Positions 1 through 7,339 are shown, numbered from the stretch's first letter. The stretch: 11,969 nt of DNA from an uncultured Clostridium sp. (GCA_902496295.1 CABVAF010000017.1:1-11969), one strand, 5' to 3'. Program-made: numbers and translations. The notes: a model not told the origin generated them from the letters alone.

Positions 1-955
1 TTATCCATACTTCTTCTGTTTCTTTTCCATATTTACTTTTACTTAAATATGCTACTGCTCCCCATTCATCATTTTTCATTAAGTGGCTATTTAATGTTGG
101 ATTATAGTTTAAACATACATCATATATATTACTTATGTATATATATCTCCAACTTGCTACTCCTGGTTTTACTTGTAATGTCTTTGTTGTTACATTATCT
201 CCACTACTGCTATTACTATTTCCTTCTACACTACTTGCTTCAAATTTTGCTACCCATATTCCACTTACTGTTTCTCCATATTCAAATGCTGGGTGTATAT
301 TCCAATTTCCTTGTCCACTCGCATTATTAAAGCTTGTTCTTCCTGTTGCACTCTCATTACTTGTTCCTTTCATGAACTCTACTTCTATTGTTCCTGCTCC
401 TTCCGCTGGTGTTGTACTATTTAAATCCGCCCCACTTTGATGGTATCCACTTGTTATGCTATACGCATACCTTGGTATCCATACCCACATGCTTCCATCG
501 CTCGTCTTTGCATTTGCCCATTTCTTTGCTGAATAATCATACCACTCTTCATCATCTCCTGTTGTTTCTACCCACGTACTTCCATTCCACTTTATTGCTG
601 TCATTCCTTCTCCTAAGTTTGGTGTGTTTACTCCTTTTAATTCACTATAACTTCCATCACTTGGTAATCCAGGCTCCTCTGGTGTTGTTCCTCCACCTAT
701 TCCATTTAACATATTACTCATATAATCGCTTAATTCGTTCATTTGGGCTTGTTCATTTGCTGTCGCTTGATTTGTTTTTTCTGCTGCTTCTCTTGCCTTT
801 GCTATTATTCCATTTTCACTAAACACCAAGCTTATTGTTATACTTGCTAAGATTAATAAAACTACAATGGTAACAACTAGTGCTATTAACGTTATTCCGG
901 CTGTTTCTTTCCTTTTTAATACTTTTCTTACATTGTCTACTTTTGTTTTATCCAT
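1..955 (-). CDS. Prepilin-like secreted/surface protein, 3' end outside window
   Basis: Open from an ATG at 955 to the window edge (318 codons seen, no stop). The SD (GGAGAGGAGAAAGGA) lies directly upstream. Residues 11-20 are basic and end in Gly20. The class III (type IV pilin-like) cleavage site follows, GITLIALVVTI, with a hydrophobic helix to about residue 44. A prepilin peptidase would be expected to cut after Gly20. A short helical stretch (51-80) is followed by a Gly/Pro linker (86-100) and a long Trp/Tyr/Ser/Gly-rich extracellular region. That region includes MWVWIPRYAYSI (about 156-167) and HLMKNDEWGAVAYLSKSKYG (291-310). From memory, such blocks recur in paralogous surface proteins of gut Clostridia; their function is not known to me. 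The mature residue 5 is Ala rather than the usual Glu, so classical pilus assembly is doubtful. No pilus assembly genes are nearby. It could be a pseudopilin or simply a membrane-anchored surface protein. Confidence 0.85.
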   Translation of the reverse strand, partial: MDKTKVDNVRKVLKRKETAGITLIALVVTIVVLLILASITISLVFSENGIIAKAREAAEKTNQATANEQAQMNELSDYMSNMLNGIGGGTTPEEPGLPSDGSYSELKGVNTPNLGEGMTAIKWNGSTWVETTGDDEEWYDYSAKKWANAKTSDGSMWVWIPRYAYSITSGYHQSGADLNSTTPAEGAGTIEVEFMKGTSNESATGRTSFNNASGQGNWNIHPAFEYGETVSGIWVAKFEASSVEGNSNSSSGDNVTTKTLQVKPGVASWRYIYISNIYDVCLNYNPTLNSHLMKNDEWGAVAYLSKSKYGKETEEVWI

Positions 956-1114
956 TCCTTTCTCCTCTCCAAAATTTCATTCTTTTGTTATTGTTTCCAC
1001 TTTTTTCTTTATTAATCATATTTTTTATGTTTTACAAAAATATTATTACTTAAGTTGTAGTTCTAGGCTATTTGTGGAACAGTTTATGTGTTTTCGCATT
1101 GTACTATAGCACAT

Positions 1115-1120
1115 ATTATA
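1115..1120 (-). promoter_or_regulatory. Possible -10 of the prepilin-like gene
   Basis: A perfect TATAAT on the minus strand lies about 160 nt upstream of the prepilin start. At 17 bp the -35 position reads TATAAA, a poor match. Two imperfect tandem repeats (1130-1152 and 1153-1174) cover the -35 area and could hold an activator site. The 970-1108 leader showed no riboswitch I recognise; in particular there is no c-di-GMP-I signature. Tentative. Confidence 0.25.
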
Positions 1121-1187
1121 TCATTTTATCTTGCATTTTTATATTACATTTTCTTTGCTTTTGCATTACATTTTAGTTGCAGTACAT

Positions 1188-1231
1188 AAAAAAACTTATA
1201 ATTAAGTTTTCTTCTTAATTATAAGCTTTTT
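1188..1231 (-). terminator. Bidirectional hairpin terminator after the transketolase operon
   Basis: Perfect 12-bp inverted repeat CTTATAATTAAG (1195-1206) and CTTAATTATAAG (1214-1225) with a 7-nt loop. It is flanked by seven A (1188-1194, giving a T run on the minus strand) and by CTTTTT (1226-1231) on the plus side. It sits 64 nt past the stop of the preceding minus-strand gene. The stem is AT-only, so its strength is uncertain. Confidence 0.7.
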
Positions 1232-1294
1232 CTTATACGCTATTTTCATACTTCGTTCTATTTTTATTAATTTTAAATCAATACTTTTAATCTA

Positions 1295-2419
1295 TTAAAA
1301 AAATATTTCTACTCTTGCTTTTGTATAATAATACTGTACTTTTACGTCAAAAATTTCTTGCAGTTCACTTATTGTAACTGTAGGAGGAAATTTATTTCCA
1401 TGTATTTCGTTATCTCTATATTGTATCTCATACTCTTTTCCGTTGTATTTAAACTTTAAATTTGTTGTAACCTTATTATTTAATAACTTTACTTGCTCTG
1501 TATTTGTTACAATTTCCACTAAACTTACACTATACTCTCTCGTTTGTTTATTAAATACTGCTTTAGCTGGTAAATTTTCTTCACCTACTGTATCTCTTCC
1601 TTTAGCCTGTTTTCCATCTACAAAAACAGTAAGTTCTTTTGGGGTTATAAAGTTTTCTATATCTTCTTCAGGTATATCGCTTAAATCCTTATTTTTAGTT
1701 TGTGCATACCAATAATATTCATATTCTTCTTCGTAAATTTGTTGTTCTTCCGAGTTTTGTGGGTCATAATACACACTACTTACATAATCGTCCTTTCTAA
1801 TTTTAGGAGTATTTCCAAAATTAGGAATTTGAATTCTATATATTTGCATAATTTTCATAGCTTTTTTTGTTGATTCTGCTATTTGCGAATAATTGTCTAT
1901 GTCTATATATAGTTTACATGTTAAAAAGTAAAAACCATCATTAATTGTACTTTCGTTAAAAGCTGTTTCTATTTTTACTCCTTCAAAGAATTCTTTGTAT
2001 TCTGGGTTTTCATAATAATATTTAACTAATCTTTCCTCATAATCTATTTTATAATTTCCATATACATCTTTTTCTGCATTAAATTCTATTATAGGATCTG
2101 TTGTTGTTTTTAAAATATATGTACCTGTACCTCTCCTCGAAACAGTATTATCTTCAACTATCTCAAATTTTCTATGATACCTATCTTCTAATTCTTCTAT
2201 AAATTTACCTTTATCTGTTCCAGTAAAAAGTATTATTCTAGGCATCATTAGAAATATCATATATATGCAAACTGCTATAAACGCTAATATTATTACAATT
2301 GTAAGAAGCTTTACAAATACATGTAATCCTCCTACAAAGCTACTCATTCCTTCTGGTTTTATATCTTCATAACCATTTGCTTTTCTATCTATAATTTCTT
2401 GCATTTTTTCAGGTTTCAT
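1295..2419 (-). CDS. Unrecognised membrane-anchored protein
   Basis: 374 aa, ATG at 2419 with AGGAG at 2429-2433 (9-nt spacing). I do not recognise the family. The first ~30 residues are polar, one strong membrane segment follows (about 34-65, rich in V/I/L/F/M), and the rest (about 310 residues) is acidic, Tyr-rich and soluble-looking with few cysteines (one near 170). With a single N-terminal helix and no signal peptidase site, it is probably anchored in the membrane; the side of the large domain is not certain. The stretch after the helix (EELEDRYHRKFEIVED, then a GTYILK strand) has the look of small lipoprotein-type domains with a 'long helix, then strands' plan, but this is only an impression. 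It starts 18 nt after the transketolase C-subunit stop, so it is probably co-transcribed with it, and ends before the 1188-1231 terminator. No functional link to transketolase is visible. Confidence 0.85.
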   Translation of the reverse strand: MKPEKMQEIIDRKANGYEDIKPEGMSSFVGGLHVFVKLLTIVIILAFIAVCIYMIFLMMPRIILFTGTDKGKFIEELEDRYHRKFEIVEDNTVSRRGTGTYILKTTTDPIIEFNAEKDVYGNYKIDYEERLVKYYYENPEYKEFFEGVKIETAFNESTINDGFYFLTCKLYIDIDNYSQIAESTKKAMKIMQIYRIQIPNFGNTPKIRKDDYVSSVYYDPQNSEEQQIYEEEYEYYWYAQTKNKDLSDIPEEDIENFITPKELTVFVDGKQAKGRDTVGEENLPAKAVFNKQTREYSVSLVEIVTNTEQVKLLNNKVTTNLKFKYNGKEYEIQYRDNEIHGNKFPPTVTISELQEIFDVKVQYYYTKARVEIFF

Positions 2420-2437
2420 CTTAAGTTACTCCTATTT

Positions 2438-3364
2438 CTATTCCATTACTTTTTCTACTATTGCTTGTGCATCTATTCTAAAATACTTCATTAAATCTGT
2501 AGCTTTACCAGATTTTCCAAAGCAGTCCTTAATTCCCATTCTTATAACTTTTGTAGGATATTCTTCTGATAAAACCTCACATACAGCACTTCCAAGTCCT
2601 CCTATTATGTTATGGTCTTCTACTGTAATTATTTTTTGTGTTTCTTTTGCACATTTTACTATTAAGTCTTTATCTATTGGCTTTATTGTGTGTATGTCAA
2701 CCACTCTTATGTCAAATCCCCTCTGTTTTAGCATATCTTTAGCTTTCAATGCCTCTGCAACAGTTACACCTGTTGCAATTATTGTTCCATCTTTTCCATC
2801 ACCTATTTGTATGCCTTTTCCTATCTCAAACTTTTGACTTTCATCATATATTACAGGTGTAGCAATTCTAGCTAATCTTAAATATACGGGTCCATTTATT
2901 TTAGAAATTTCATTAACAGCCCATTTTGTTTGTGCATCATCAGAAGTACACATAACAGTCATGTTAGGAAGTCCTCTCATTAAATTAATATCTTCTGTCA
3001 TTTGGTGTGTTGCACCATCTTCTCCAACTGTAACTCCTGCATGTGTTCCACATATTTTAACATTTAATTTTGGATATGCTATACTGCATCTTATTTGGTC
3101 ATACACTCTTCCTGTTGCAAATGCTGCAAAAGTACTAACATATGGAACTTTACCAAATGTAGAAAGTCCAGCTGCTATTCCCATCATATTTTGTTCTGCT
3201 ATTCCTACATCTATAAATCTATCTGGAAACTTTTTTGCAAATAATGATGTTTTAGTTGATTTAGCTAAATCTGCATCTATTACAACTACATTTTCGTTTT
3301 CTTGCCCTAATTTTTCCAACGCCTCTCCAAAACTTTGGCGAGTTGCTATTTTTTCTTCCTTCAT
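2438..3364 (-). CDS. Transketolase, C-terminal subunit
   Basis: 308 aa from ATG 3364 (starts MKEEKIATRQSF). It corresponds to the pyrimidine-binding and C-terminal domains of a transketolase split into two proteins. Visible landmarks: DADLAKST near the start; VGIAEQNMMGIAAGLSTFG with the catalytic Glu (about residue 57 here) that activates thiamine diphosphate; the THAGVTVGEDGATHQMTEDI block (about 107-126); and a C-terminal domain with TVEDHNIIGGLGSAV. With the N-subunit upstream it should form the enzyme moving two-carbon units between sugar phosphates in the non-oxidative pentose phosphate pathway. In-frame extension to a GTG at 3388 is possible, but the only good SD (AAGGAG, 3405-3410) is 16 nt from that GTG and 8 nt from the ATG of an 11-codon leader ORF whose stop overlaps ATG 3364 (TAATG). 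I therefore prefer 3364. DXS/acetoin-type enzymes are unlikely given length and split form. Confidence 0.93.
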   Translation of the reverse strand: MKEEKIATRQSFGEALEKLGQENENVVVIDADLAKSTKTSLFAKKFPDRFIDVGIAEQNMMGIAAGLSTFGKVPYVSTFAAFATGRVYDQIRCSIAYPKLNVKICGTHAGVTVGEDGATHQMTEDINLMRGLPNMTVMCTSDDAQTKWAVNEISKINGPVYLRLARIATPVIYDESQKFEIGKGIQIGDGKDGTIIATGVTVAEALKAKDMLKQRGFDIRVVDIHTIKPIDKDLIVKCAKETQKIITVEDHNIIGGLGSAVCEVLSEEYPTKVIRMGIKDCFGKSGKATDLMKYFRIDAQAIVEKVME

Positions 3365-3396
3365 TATCTTTTCTCGTATAATGAACACATAAACAT
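3364..3396 (-). CDS. Possible leader minicistron coupled to transketolase C-subunit
   Basis: Ten-residue ORF MFMCSLYEKR ending in TAA. It has the best translation signal of the locus: AAGGAG at 3405-3410, 8 nt from its ATG (3396). Its stop shares a base with the ATG of the transketolase C-subunit (TAATG), the classic arrangement for termination-reinitiation. The downstream gene has only a weak GAG of its own. The peptide itself need not have a function. Alternatively the ribosome may use GTG 3388 in the transketolase frame with an over-long SD spacing. Confidence 0.4.
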   Translation of the reverse strand: MFMCSLYEKR

Positions 3397-3432
3397 TATA
3401 CGAACTCCTTTCTTTAATTTTTTTACTTTTTT

Positions 3433-3460
3433 GTTATAATGTTTTTATAGACACTGTAGA
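3433..3460 (-). promoter_or_regulatory. Weak candidate promoter in the transketolase gap
   Basis: Minus-strand TCTACA (3455-3460), 16-bp spacer, TATAAC (3433-3438), upstream of the C-subunit leader. The 5-bp inverted repeat ACACT/AGTGT (3451-3467) overlaps the -35. The gap between the two subunits (3397-3525) is longer than usual for a co-translated pair, so an internal promoter is possible, but the match is poor and read-through from the N-subunit is equally likely. Confidence 0.22.
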
Positions 3461-3525
3461 CTAGTGTTTTATCTATTACTTTACATTTTATTTTTTCTAA
3501 GTATTATACATCTTTACTAAATTTA

Positions 3526-4362
3526 CTATTTACTCCCCATGTTGCTGTCTAACTCTTCAATTGCTTTATTGTATTCTTCTTCATTTGGTGCTTTTCCATG
3601 CCAACCAATTTCATTTTCCATAAAAGAAACTCCCTTTCCTTTTATAGTTTTCGCAATTACTAAAGTTGGCATACCCTTTTTCATTCTAGCAGATTCAAAA
3701 GCATCTATTAAACCAGATATACTATGTCCATTACATTCTATTACGTTAAAACCAAAACTTGCAAATTTATCATGTATACTTGTAGGGTCTATTACTTCTT
3801 CTATACTAGTCTCTAATTGAAGTCCATTATTATCTAAAATTACACATAAATTATCTAATTTCTTTTTGCTAGCTGTCATTGCCGCTTCCCAAATTTGCCC
3901 CTCATCTATTTCACCATCTCCAATAAGGCAATATACTCTACAACCTGCACCATCTATTTTAGATGCTAGTGCCATACCAACAGCTGCTGACAATCCTTGG
4001 CCTAAAGAGCCTGTTGTCATGTCTACTCCATCTACTTTATTTATGTCTGGGTGTCCTTGCAAATTACTACCTATTCTTCTAAAAGTTTTTAATATTTCTT
4101 TATTAAAATACCCCTTTCTAGCAAGTGTTGCATATAACGCTGGACTGCAATGACCTTTTGATAAAACAAATCTATCTCTTCCCTCTGCTTTTGGCTTTTG
4201 TGGATTTATATTCATCTGATTAAAGTAAAGTACTGTTAAAATATCTGCACAAGAAAGCGAGCCTCCTGGATGCCCCGACTGTGCTGTATACACTTCCTCT
4301 ATAATATCCTTCCTTATATCATTTGCTATTTTTTCTAATGCATCTATACTTGTAATTTTCAA
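3526..4362 (-). CDS. Transketolase, N-terminal subunit
   Basis: 278 aa from TTG 4362, chosen because AAAGGAGG (4371-4378) sits 8 nt upstream; the in-frame ATG at 4401 lies inside a repeat element and before this SD. This is the thiamine-diphosphate-binding half of a split transketolase. It shows the substrate/cofactor His in SGHPGGSLS (His about 31), SKGHCSPALYA (His about 71), QGHPD (about 102-106), GSLGQGLSAAVGMALA, and the TPP motif beginning GDGEIDEGQ (about 148) and ending in NN (about 178-179). The C-terminal GWHGKAPN block is also typical. It acts in the cytoplasm with the C-subunit encoded 130 nt downstream, in the non-oxidative pentose phosphate pathway. Length and motif order are normal, with no sign of damage. 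Confidence 0.95.
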   Translation of the reverse strand: MKITSIDALEKIANDIRKDIIEEVYTAQSGHPGGSLSCADILTVLYFNQMNINPQKPKAEGRDRFVLSKGHCSPALYATLARKGYFNKEILKTFRRIGSNLQGHPDINKVDGVDMTTGSLGQGLSAAVGMALASKIDGAGCRVYCLIGDGEIDEGQIWEAAMTASKKKLDNLCVILDNNGLQLETSIEEVIDPTSIHDKFASFGFNVIECNGHSISGLIDAFESARMKKGMPTLVIAKTIKGKGVSFMENEIGWHGKAPNEEEYNKAIEELDSNMGSK

Positions 4363-4380
4363 AAATATTACCTCCTTTTT

Positions 4381-4490
4381 GGAAATTAGGGACAGGTCCA
4401 TTTTTCTGGATTTCAGAAATTAGGGACAGGTCTCAGTTTCCAGACTTCTTTTTAATTCTAGTTGGAAGTGAGGACCTTTCCCCAATTTCC
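4381..4490 (+). repeat. Palindromic REP/MITE-like element, left copy
   Basis: 110-bp unit with 19-bp terminal inverted repeats: GGAAATTAGGGACAGGTCC (4381-4399) and GGACCTTTCCCCAATTTCC (4472-4490), matching at 17 of 19 positions. It also holds an internal direct copy of the first arm (4415-4434). Positions 4381-4434 match the reverse complement of 6274-6327 at 50 of 54 positions. From memory, GGGGACAGGTC/GGGACGGTTC motifs in Firmicutes often accompany REP-associated (Y1) transposases; none is in this window. The element ends 3 nt before the A/G-rich SD region of the transketolase N-subunit and so lies in its leader. Confidence 0.8.
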
Positions 4491-4505
4491 AACCCATTTG
4501 CTTTA

Positions 4506-4534
4506 GTTATATCATAACGTTAAATTAATTACAA
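4506..4534 (-). promoter_or_regulatory. Promoter for the transketolase operon
   Basis: Minus-strand TTGTAA (4529-4534), 17-bp spacer, TATAAC (4506-4511), with an extended -10 (TGA before the hexamer). A start near 4499 would put essentially the whole repeat element 4381-4490 in the 5' leader. It lies just after the terminator of the upstream Rieske gene. Confidence 0.6.
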
Positions 4535-4535
4535 T

Positions 4536-4578
4536 AAAAATTACACTTAAGATTAAAAAAATCAAAAGTGTAATTTTT
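4536..4578 (-). terminator. Hairpin terminator after the Rieske oxidoreductase
   Basis: Perfect 13-bp inverted repeat AAAAATTACACTT (4536-4548) and AAGTGTAATTTTT (4566-4578), with an inner GATT/AATC pairing in the loop. The A/T ends give a T run in either direction. It sits 65 nt past the oxidoreductase stop and directly abuts the -35 of the next promoter. Confidence 0.65.
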
Positions 4579-4642
4579 TATAATATTTCCTTAATAATCT
4601 AATCTATTTTTCCCCAATTGCTAAGTTTCTATAAGCTTAAAA

Positions 4643-6151
4643 TTATTCTGTGTATAAGTCTTTTACCGTTGGTCCATACATCATTTTTCCTGTATAATCA
4701 TATCTAGAACCATGGCATGGGCAGTCCCATGTTTTATCTAAATTATTCCATGAAAGTTCACATCCTAAGTGTGCACATTTTGGCGTTATTGCATAAACTT
4801 TTCCTTCTTTATTTTTATACACCCCAACCTTTTGTCCATCTAATTCTACTATTTTTCCTTCGTCCTTTTCTAATTTGTCCTCTTCATCTTTTGGAAGTAC
4901 GAACTTTTTTAATACAAGTGAGTTAACTGTTTCTTTAAGCATATTTCCAACTTCTTGTCTATTTTTTACAGGTTCTACTCTTGTAGATGTAAAAATTTCT
5001 TCATATCTATTTTTTCTTCCAACTATCATATCTGTAATTATGTTTGCAGCAACATTAGACGTTGTAATTCCCCATTTGTTAAATCCTGTTGCTACATAAG
5101 CGTTCTTCCACATTGTAGAATACTTACCTATATATGGTATCTTGTCTAAAGTTATGCAATCTTCTGTATTCCAATAATTATCTACTTTTCCTTGTGGATA
5201 TAGTTTTTTAGCTATATCTTCTAGATTTTTATAAGAATTACTTAAGTCTAATTTTTCTCCCGTTTTGTGGTCAGAACCAACTACAATTAAAACATATTTG
5301 TTGTCTGCTTCCTTTGCCATCCTTAATGAAATTTTAGGATTTGCAGATGTTATATAAATTCCATTAAATATTTCTTTATCTACATGCATTGATATTCCAT
5401 AACTTGTAGACTGATACATTTTCATAAAATAAAAACCTGGCATATTTATAATTGGATATTTTGTAGCCATTACCAAATATTTTGCCTTTATTTTATATCC
5501 ATCTTCTGTTTCTATATAATAGTAATCTTCTTCATTTTTTACCTCCACAACTTTTGTGTTTTCATATATATTTGCTCCTGCATTCTTACATACTTTTGCA
5601 AGTTCTGTAACATATTTATAGGAATTAAATTGTGCTTGATTTTCAAACTCTATTGCAGCTAGCGGATTTAAAAAAGATAAATTGTTATCTATTTCTTCTA
5701 TATACTTAGCATATCCACCAAAGTTATTAACAACATCTACTTCATCTTTTATTTTTTGCGCTTCAGCCTCATTAGTTGCTAGTACATAAGCAGGTTTACT
5801 CTCTAAATTACACTCTATGTTCTCTTTTTTTATAATTCTTTTTATATTTTCTATAGCATCTTGATTTGCATCATAATATAGTCTAGCAAAATCTTCTCCT
5901 TTAGAATCCTTCAAATATTTGTAAAATAGACCATGTTGACTTGTTATTTTGGCTGTACTGTTTCCTGTTGTTTGAAATCCAATTTGCCCCATTTCTAGCA
6001 CTGTAACATTCAGATTTTCCTTTGTTAAATAATATGCTGTACTTATTCCCGTAATTCCCCCACCTATTATACACACATCAGTTTCAATATTTTGTGATAT
6101 TTTTTTATATCTTTCCTTTTCTTTTACACTATTTATCCAATATGAACTCAA
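4643..6151 (-). CDS. FAD-dependent oxidoreductase with C-terminal Rieske domain (YhfW-like)
   Basis: 502 aa from TTG 6151, chosen because AAGGAG (6162-6167) lies 10 nt upstream; the in-frame ATG at 6184 precedes that SD. An N-terminal DAO-type dinucleotide fold shows TDVCIIGGGITGISTAYYL (GGGITG about 30-35), then TTGNSTAKITSQHG. Near residue 370, ATGFNKWGITTSNVAA is the second FAD contact region of the family. The last ~95 residues form a Rieske [2Fe-2S] domain: CAHLGC (Cys459, His461) and CPCHGSRYD (Cys477, His480), with the extra Cys464/Cys479 pair that forms a disulfide in high-potential Rieske proteins. No signal peptide, so cytoplasmic. The architecture matches Bacillus subtilis YhfW; the substrate is unknown to me. 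It is a single-gene unit: repeats flank it on both sides, a terminator follows, and no good promoter is visible upstream, so read-through from the antiporter gene is possible. Confidence 0.92.
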   Translation of the reverse strand: MSSYWINSVKEKERYKKISQNIETDVCIIGGGITGISTAYYLTKENLNVTVLEMGQIGFQTTGNSTAKITSQHGLFYKYLKDSKGEDFARLYYDANQDAIENIKRIIKKENIECNLESKPAYVLATNEAEAQKIKDEVDVVNNFGGYAKYIEEIDNNLSFLNPLAAIEFENQAQFNSYKYVTELAKVCKNAGANIYENTKVVEVKNEEDYYYIETEDGYKIKAKYLVMATKYPIINMPGFYFMKMYQSTSYGISMHVDKEIFNGIYITSANPKISLRMAKEADNKYVLIVVGSDHKTGEKLDLSNSYKNLEDIAKKLYPQGKVDNYWNTEDCITLDKIPYIGKYSTMWKNAYVATGFNKWGITTSNVAANIITDMIVGRKNRYEEIFTSTRVEPVKNRQEVGNMLKETVNSLVLKKFVLPKDEEDKLEKDEGKIVELDGQKVGVYKNKEGKVYAITPKCAHLGCELSWNNLDKTWDCPCHGSRYDYTGKMMYGPTVKDLYTE

Positions 6152-6203
6152 AAAAATCACTCTCCTTAGTGTAATTATTTCCAATATTCATAATTCTAAA
6201 CAT

Positions 6204-6327
6204 GAAAATTAGGAATAGATTCATTTTTCTAAAACATCTTTATTTTTCTATTTTACTTTTTTATTTAGAAAAGGAGACCTGTCCCTAATTTCTGAAATCC
6301 AAAAAAAATGACCTGTCCCCAATTTCC
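6204..6327 (-). repeat. Palindromic REP/MITE-like element, right copy
   Basis: Inverted relative of the 4381-4490 element. It has the two arms GACCTGTCCCCAATTTCC (6310-6327) and GAGACCTGTCCCTAATTTCT (6274-6293), plus a degenerate opposite arm GAAAATTAGGAATAGATTC (6204-6222). The first 54 bp match the left copy at 50 of 54 positions; the remainder is diverged and AT-rich. It ends 3 nt from the stop of the antiporter gene. No target-site duplication is apparent on either side. Confidence 0.75.
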
Positions 6328-6330
6328 AAA

Positions 6331-7299
6331 TTAAATAATAGACAAAATATAAATAATATATACTATAATTAGTATAATACCTTTCTTTCTATCTAATTCA
6401 TTGTTTTTGTTTATAGTTGCTATAAATTGTAAAAGTATGGTAACAACTATTAAAATTAATATACTAATATTAAAGTTAGCAGTAAAATGTAAAGGATTAA
6501 TTACTGCTCCTAACCCTATTAACAAACATAAATTTAATATATTTGAACCTGTTATATTTCCTAACAGCAAATCTGTTTCATTTCTCCTAGCTGCTATAAT
6601 ACCTGTTATAATTTCTGGTAATGCAGTTCCTACTGCTACTATTGTCATGCCAATAAAACTTTCAGATAAGCCTAACCTTCCAGCAACCAATATAGAATTG
6701 TCTACAACAAAATCAGATCCAAATTTTAATCCCAATATTCCTAATATTAAATATAGAATAATTATTGGAATTGAATTAATTTCTTTTGACTCAACATCTT
6801 TTATTATTTCATCATCTACGGTTTTGTTTTTTAGCTTTTTTTCTTCATAAATTGTATAAATTATATAGGCAACTGTGCAAAGAAGTAATATTGCTCCTTG
6901 CCATCTATAAATTACATAGGTCTCCCCAAGTTTAGTTGTATTTCCTAAAAATAACAATAATACCATTGCAGCAATACCAATTGGAAGATGTGTTTTTACT
7001 ATCCTTCTGTCAAATTTTACTGGTCTTACTAATGATGAAATTCCTATTACCAACAAAAAGTTACAAATGCAACTACCTATTGCATTTCCTATAATTAAAT
7101 TTGAATGTCCATCTATTGCAGATGTAATTGTTATAAAAACTTCTGGCAAAGATGTTCCTATTGCTACTATTGTTAAACCTATTAACATTTCTGATAATCC
7201 AAATTTTTTTGCTATACTTGTTGCAGCTTTTACTAATAAATCTGCACCTTTTACTAAAAGAACAAAACCTATAATTATAAATACTATTTCTAATAACAA
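6331..7299 (-). CDS. Calcium/sodium antiporter, CaCA family (YrbG-like)
   Basis: 322 aa from TTG 7299, with AAGGAG (7308-7313) 8 nt upstream; no ATG is better placed. This is an integral membrane protein with about ten hydrophobic segments in two related halves joined by a charged cytoplasmic loop (about 152-175). Each half has the CaCA alpha repeat: GLTIVAIGTSLPE (41-53) followed by GNAIGSCICN (71-80), and GMTIVAVGTALPE (217-229) followed by GNITGSNILN (247-256). The acidic Glu in each G-T-[SA]-L-P-E motif is expected to bind the cation. By family it exchanges Ca2+ for Na+ (or H+/K+) across the cytoplasmic membrane; exact ions cannot be read from sequence. It is a single gene with its own promoter upstream and no terminator hairpin other than the repeat element directly after the stop. 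Confidence 0.94.
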   Translation of the reverse strand: MLLEIVFIIIGFVLLVKGADLLVKAATSIAKKFGLSEMLIGLTIVAIGTSLPEVFITITSAIDGHSNLIIGNAIGSCICNFLLVIGISSLVRPVKFDRRIVKTHLPIGIAAMVLLLFLGNTTKLGETYVIYRWQGAILLLCTVAYIIYTIYEEKKLKNKTVDDEIIKDVESKEINSIPIIILYLILGILGLKFGSDFVVDNSILVAGRLGLSESFIGMTIVAVGTALPEIITGIIAARRNETDLLLGNITGSNILNLCLLIGLGAVINPLHFTANFNISILILIVVTILLQFIATINKNNELDRKKGIILIIVYIIYILSII

Positions 7300-7339
7300 A
7301 TTATATTCTCCTTCCTCTGTCGTGTTTATTTATATTGAG

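Noticed and set aside
49..1109. Several plus-strand ORFs rich in Leu, Ser, His and Phe
   Set aside because: They lie antisense to the prepilin-like gene or in its leader, have no SD, and their composition is that of the reverse complement of a Ser/Asn/Lys-rich coding sequence.
3451..3467. ACACT/AGTGT hairpin as a terminator between the two transketolase subunits
   Set aside because: Only 5 bp with no T run on the minus strand, so it would not end transcription.
3397..3525. Riboswitch (e.g. TPP) in the transketolase gap or leader
   Set aside because: No conserved TPP-aptamer sequence could be found here or at 4363-4500.
1443..5149. Plus-strand ORFs opposite the orphan, transketolase and Rieske genes
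   Set aside because: Shadows of well-supported minus-strand genes, with no family motifs or SD.
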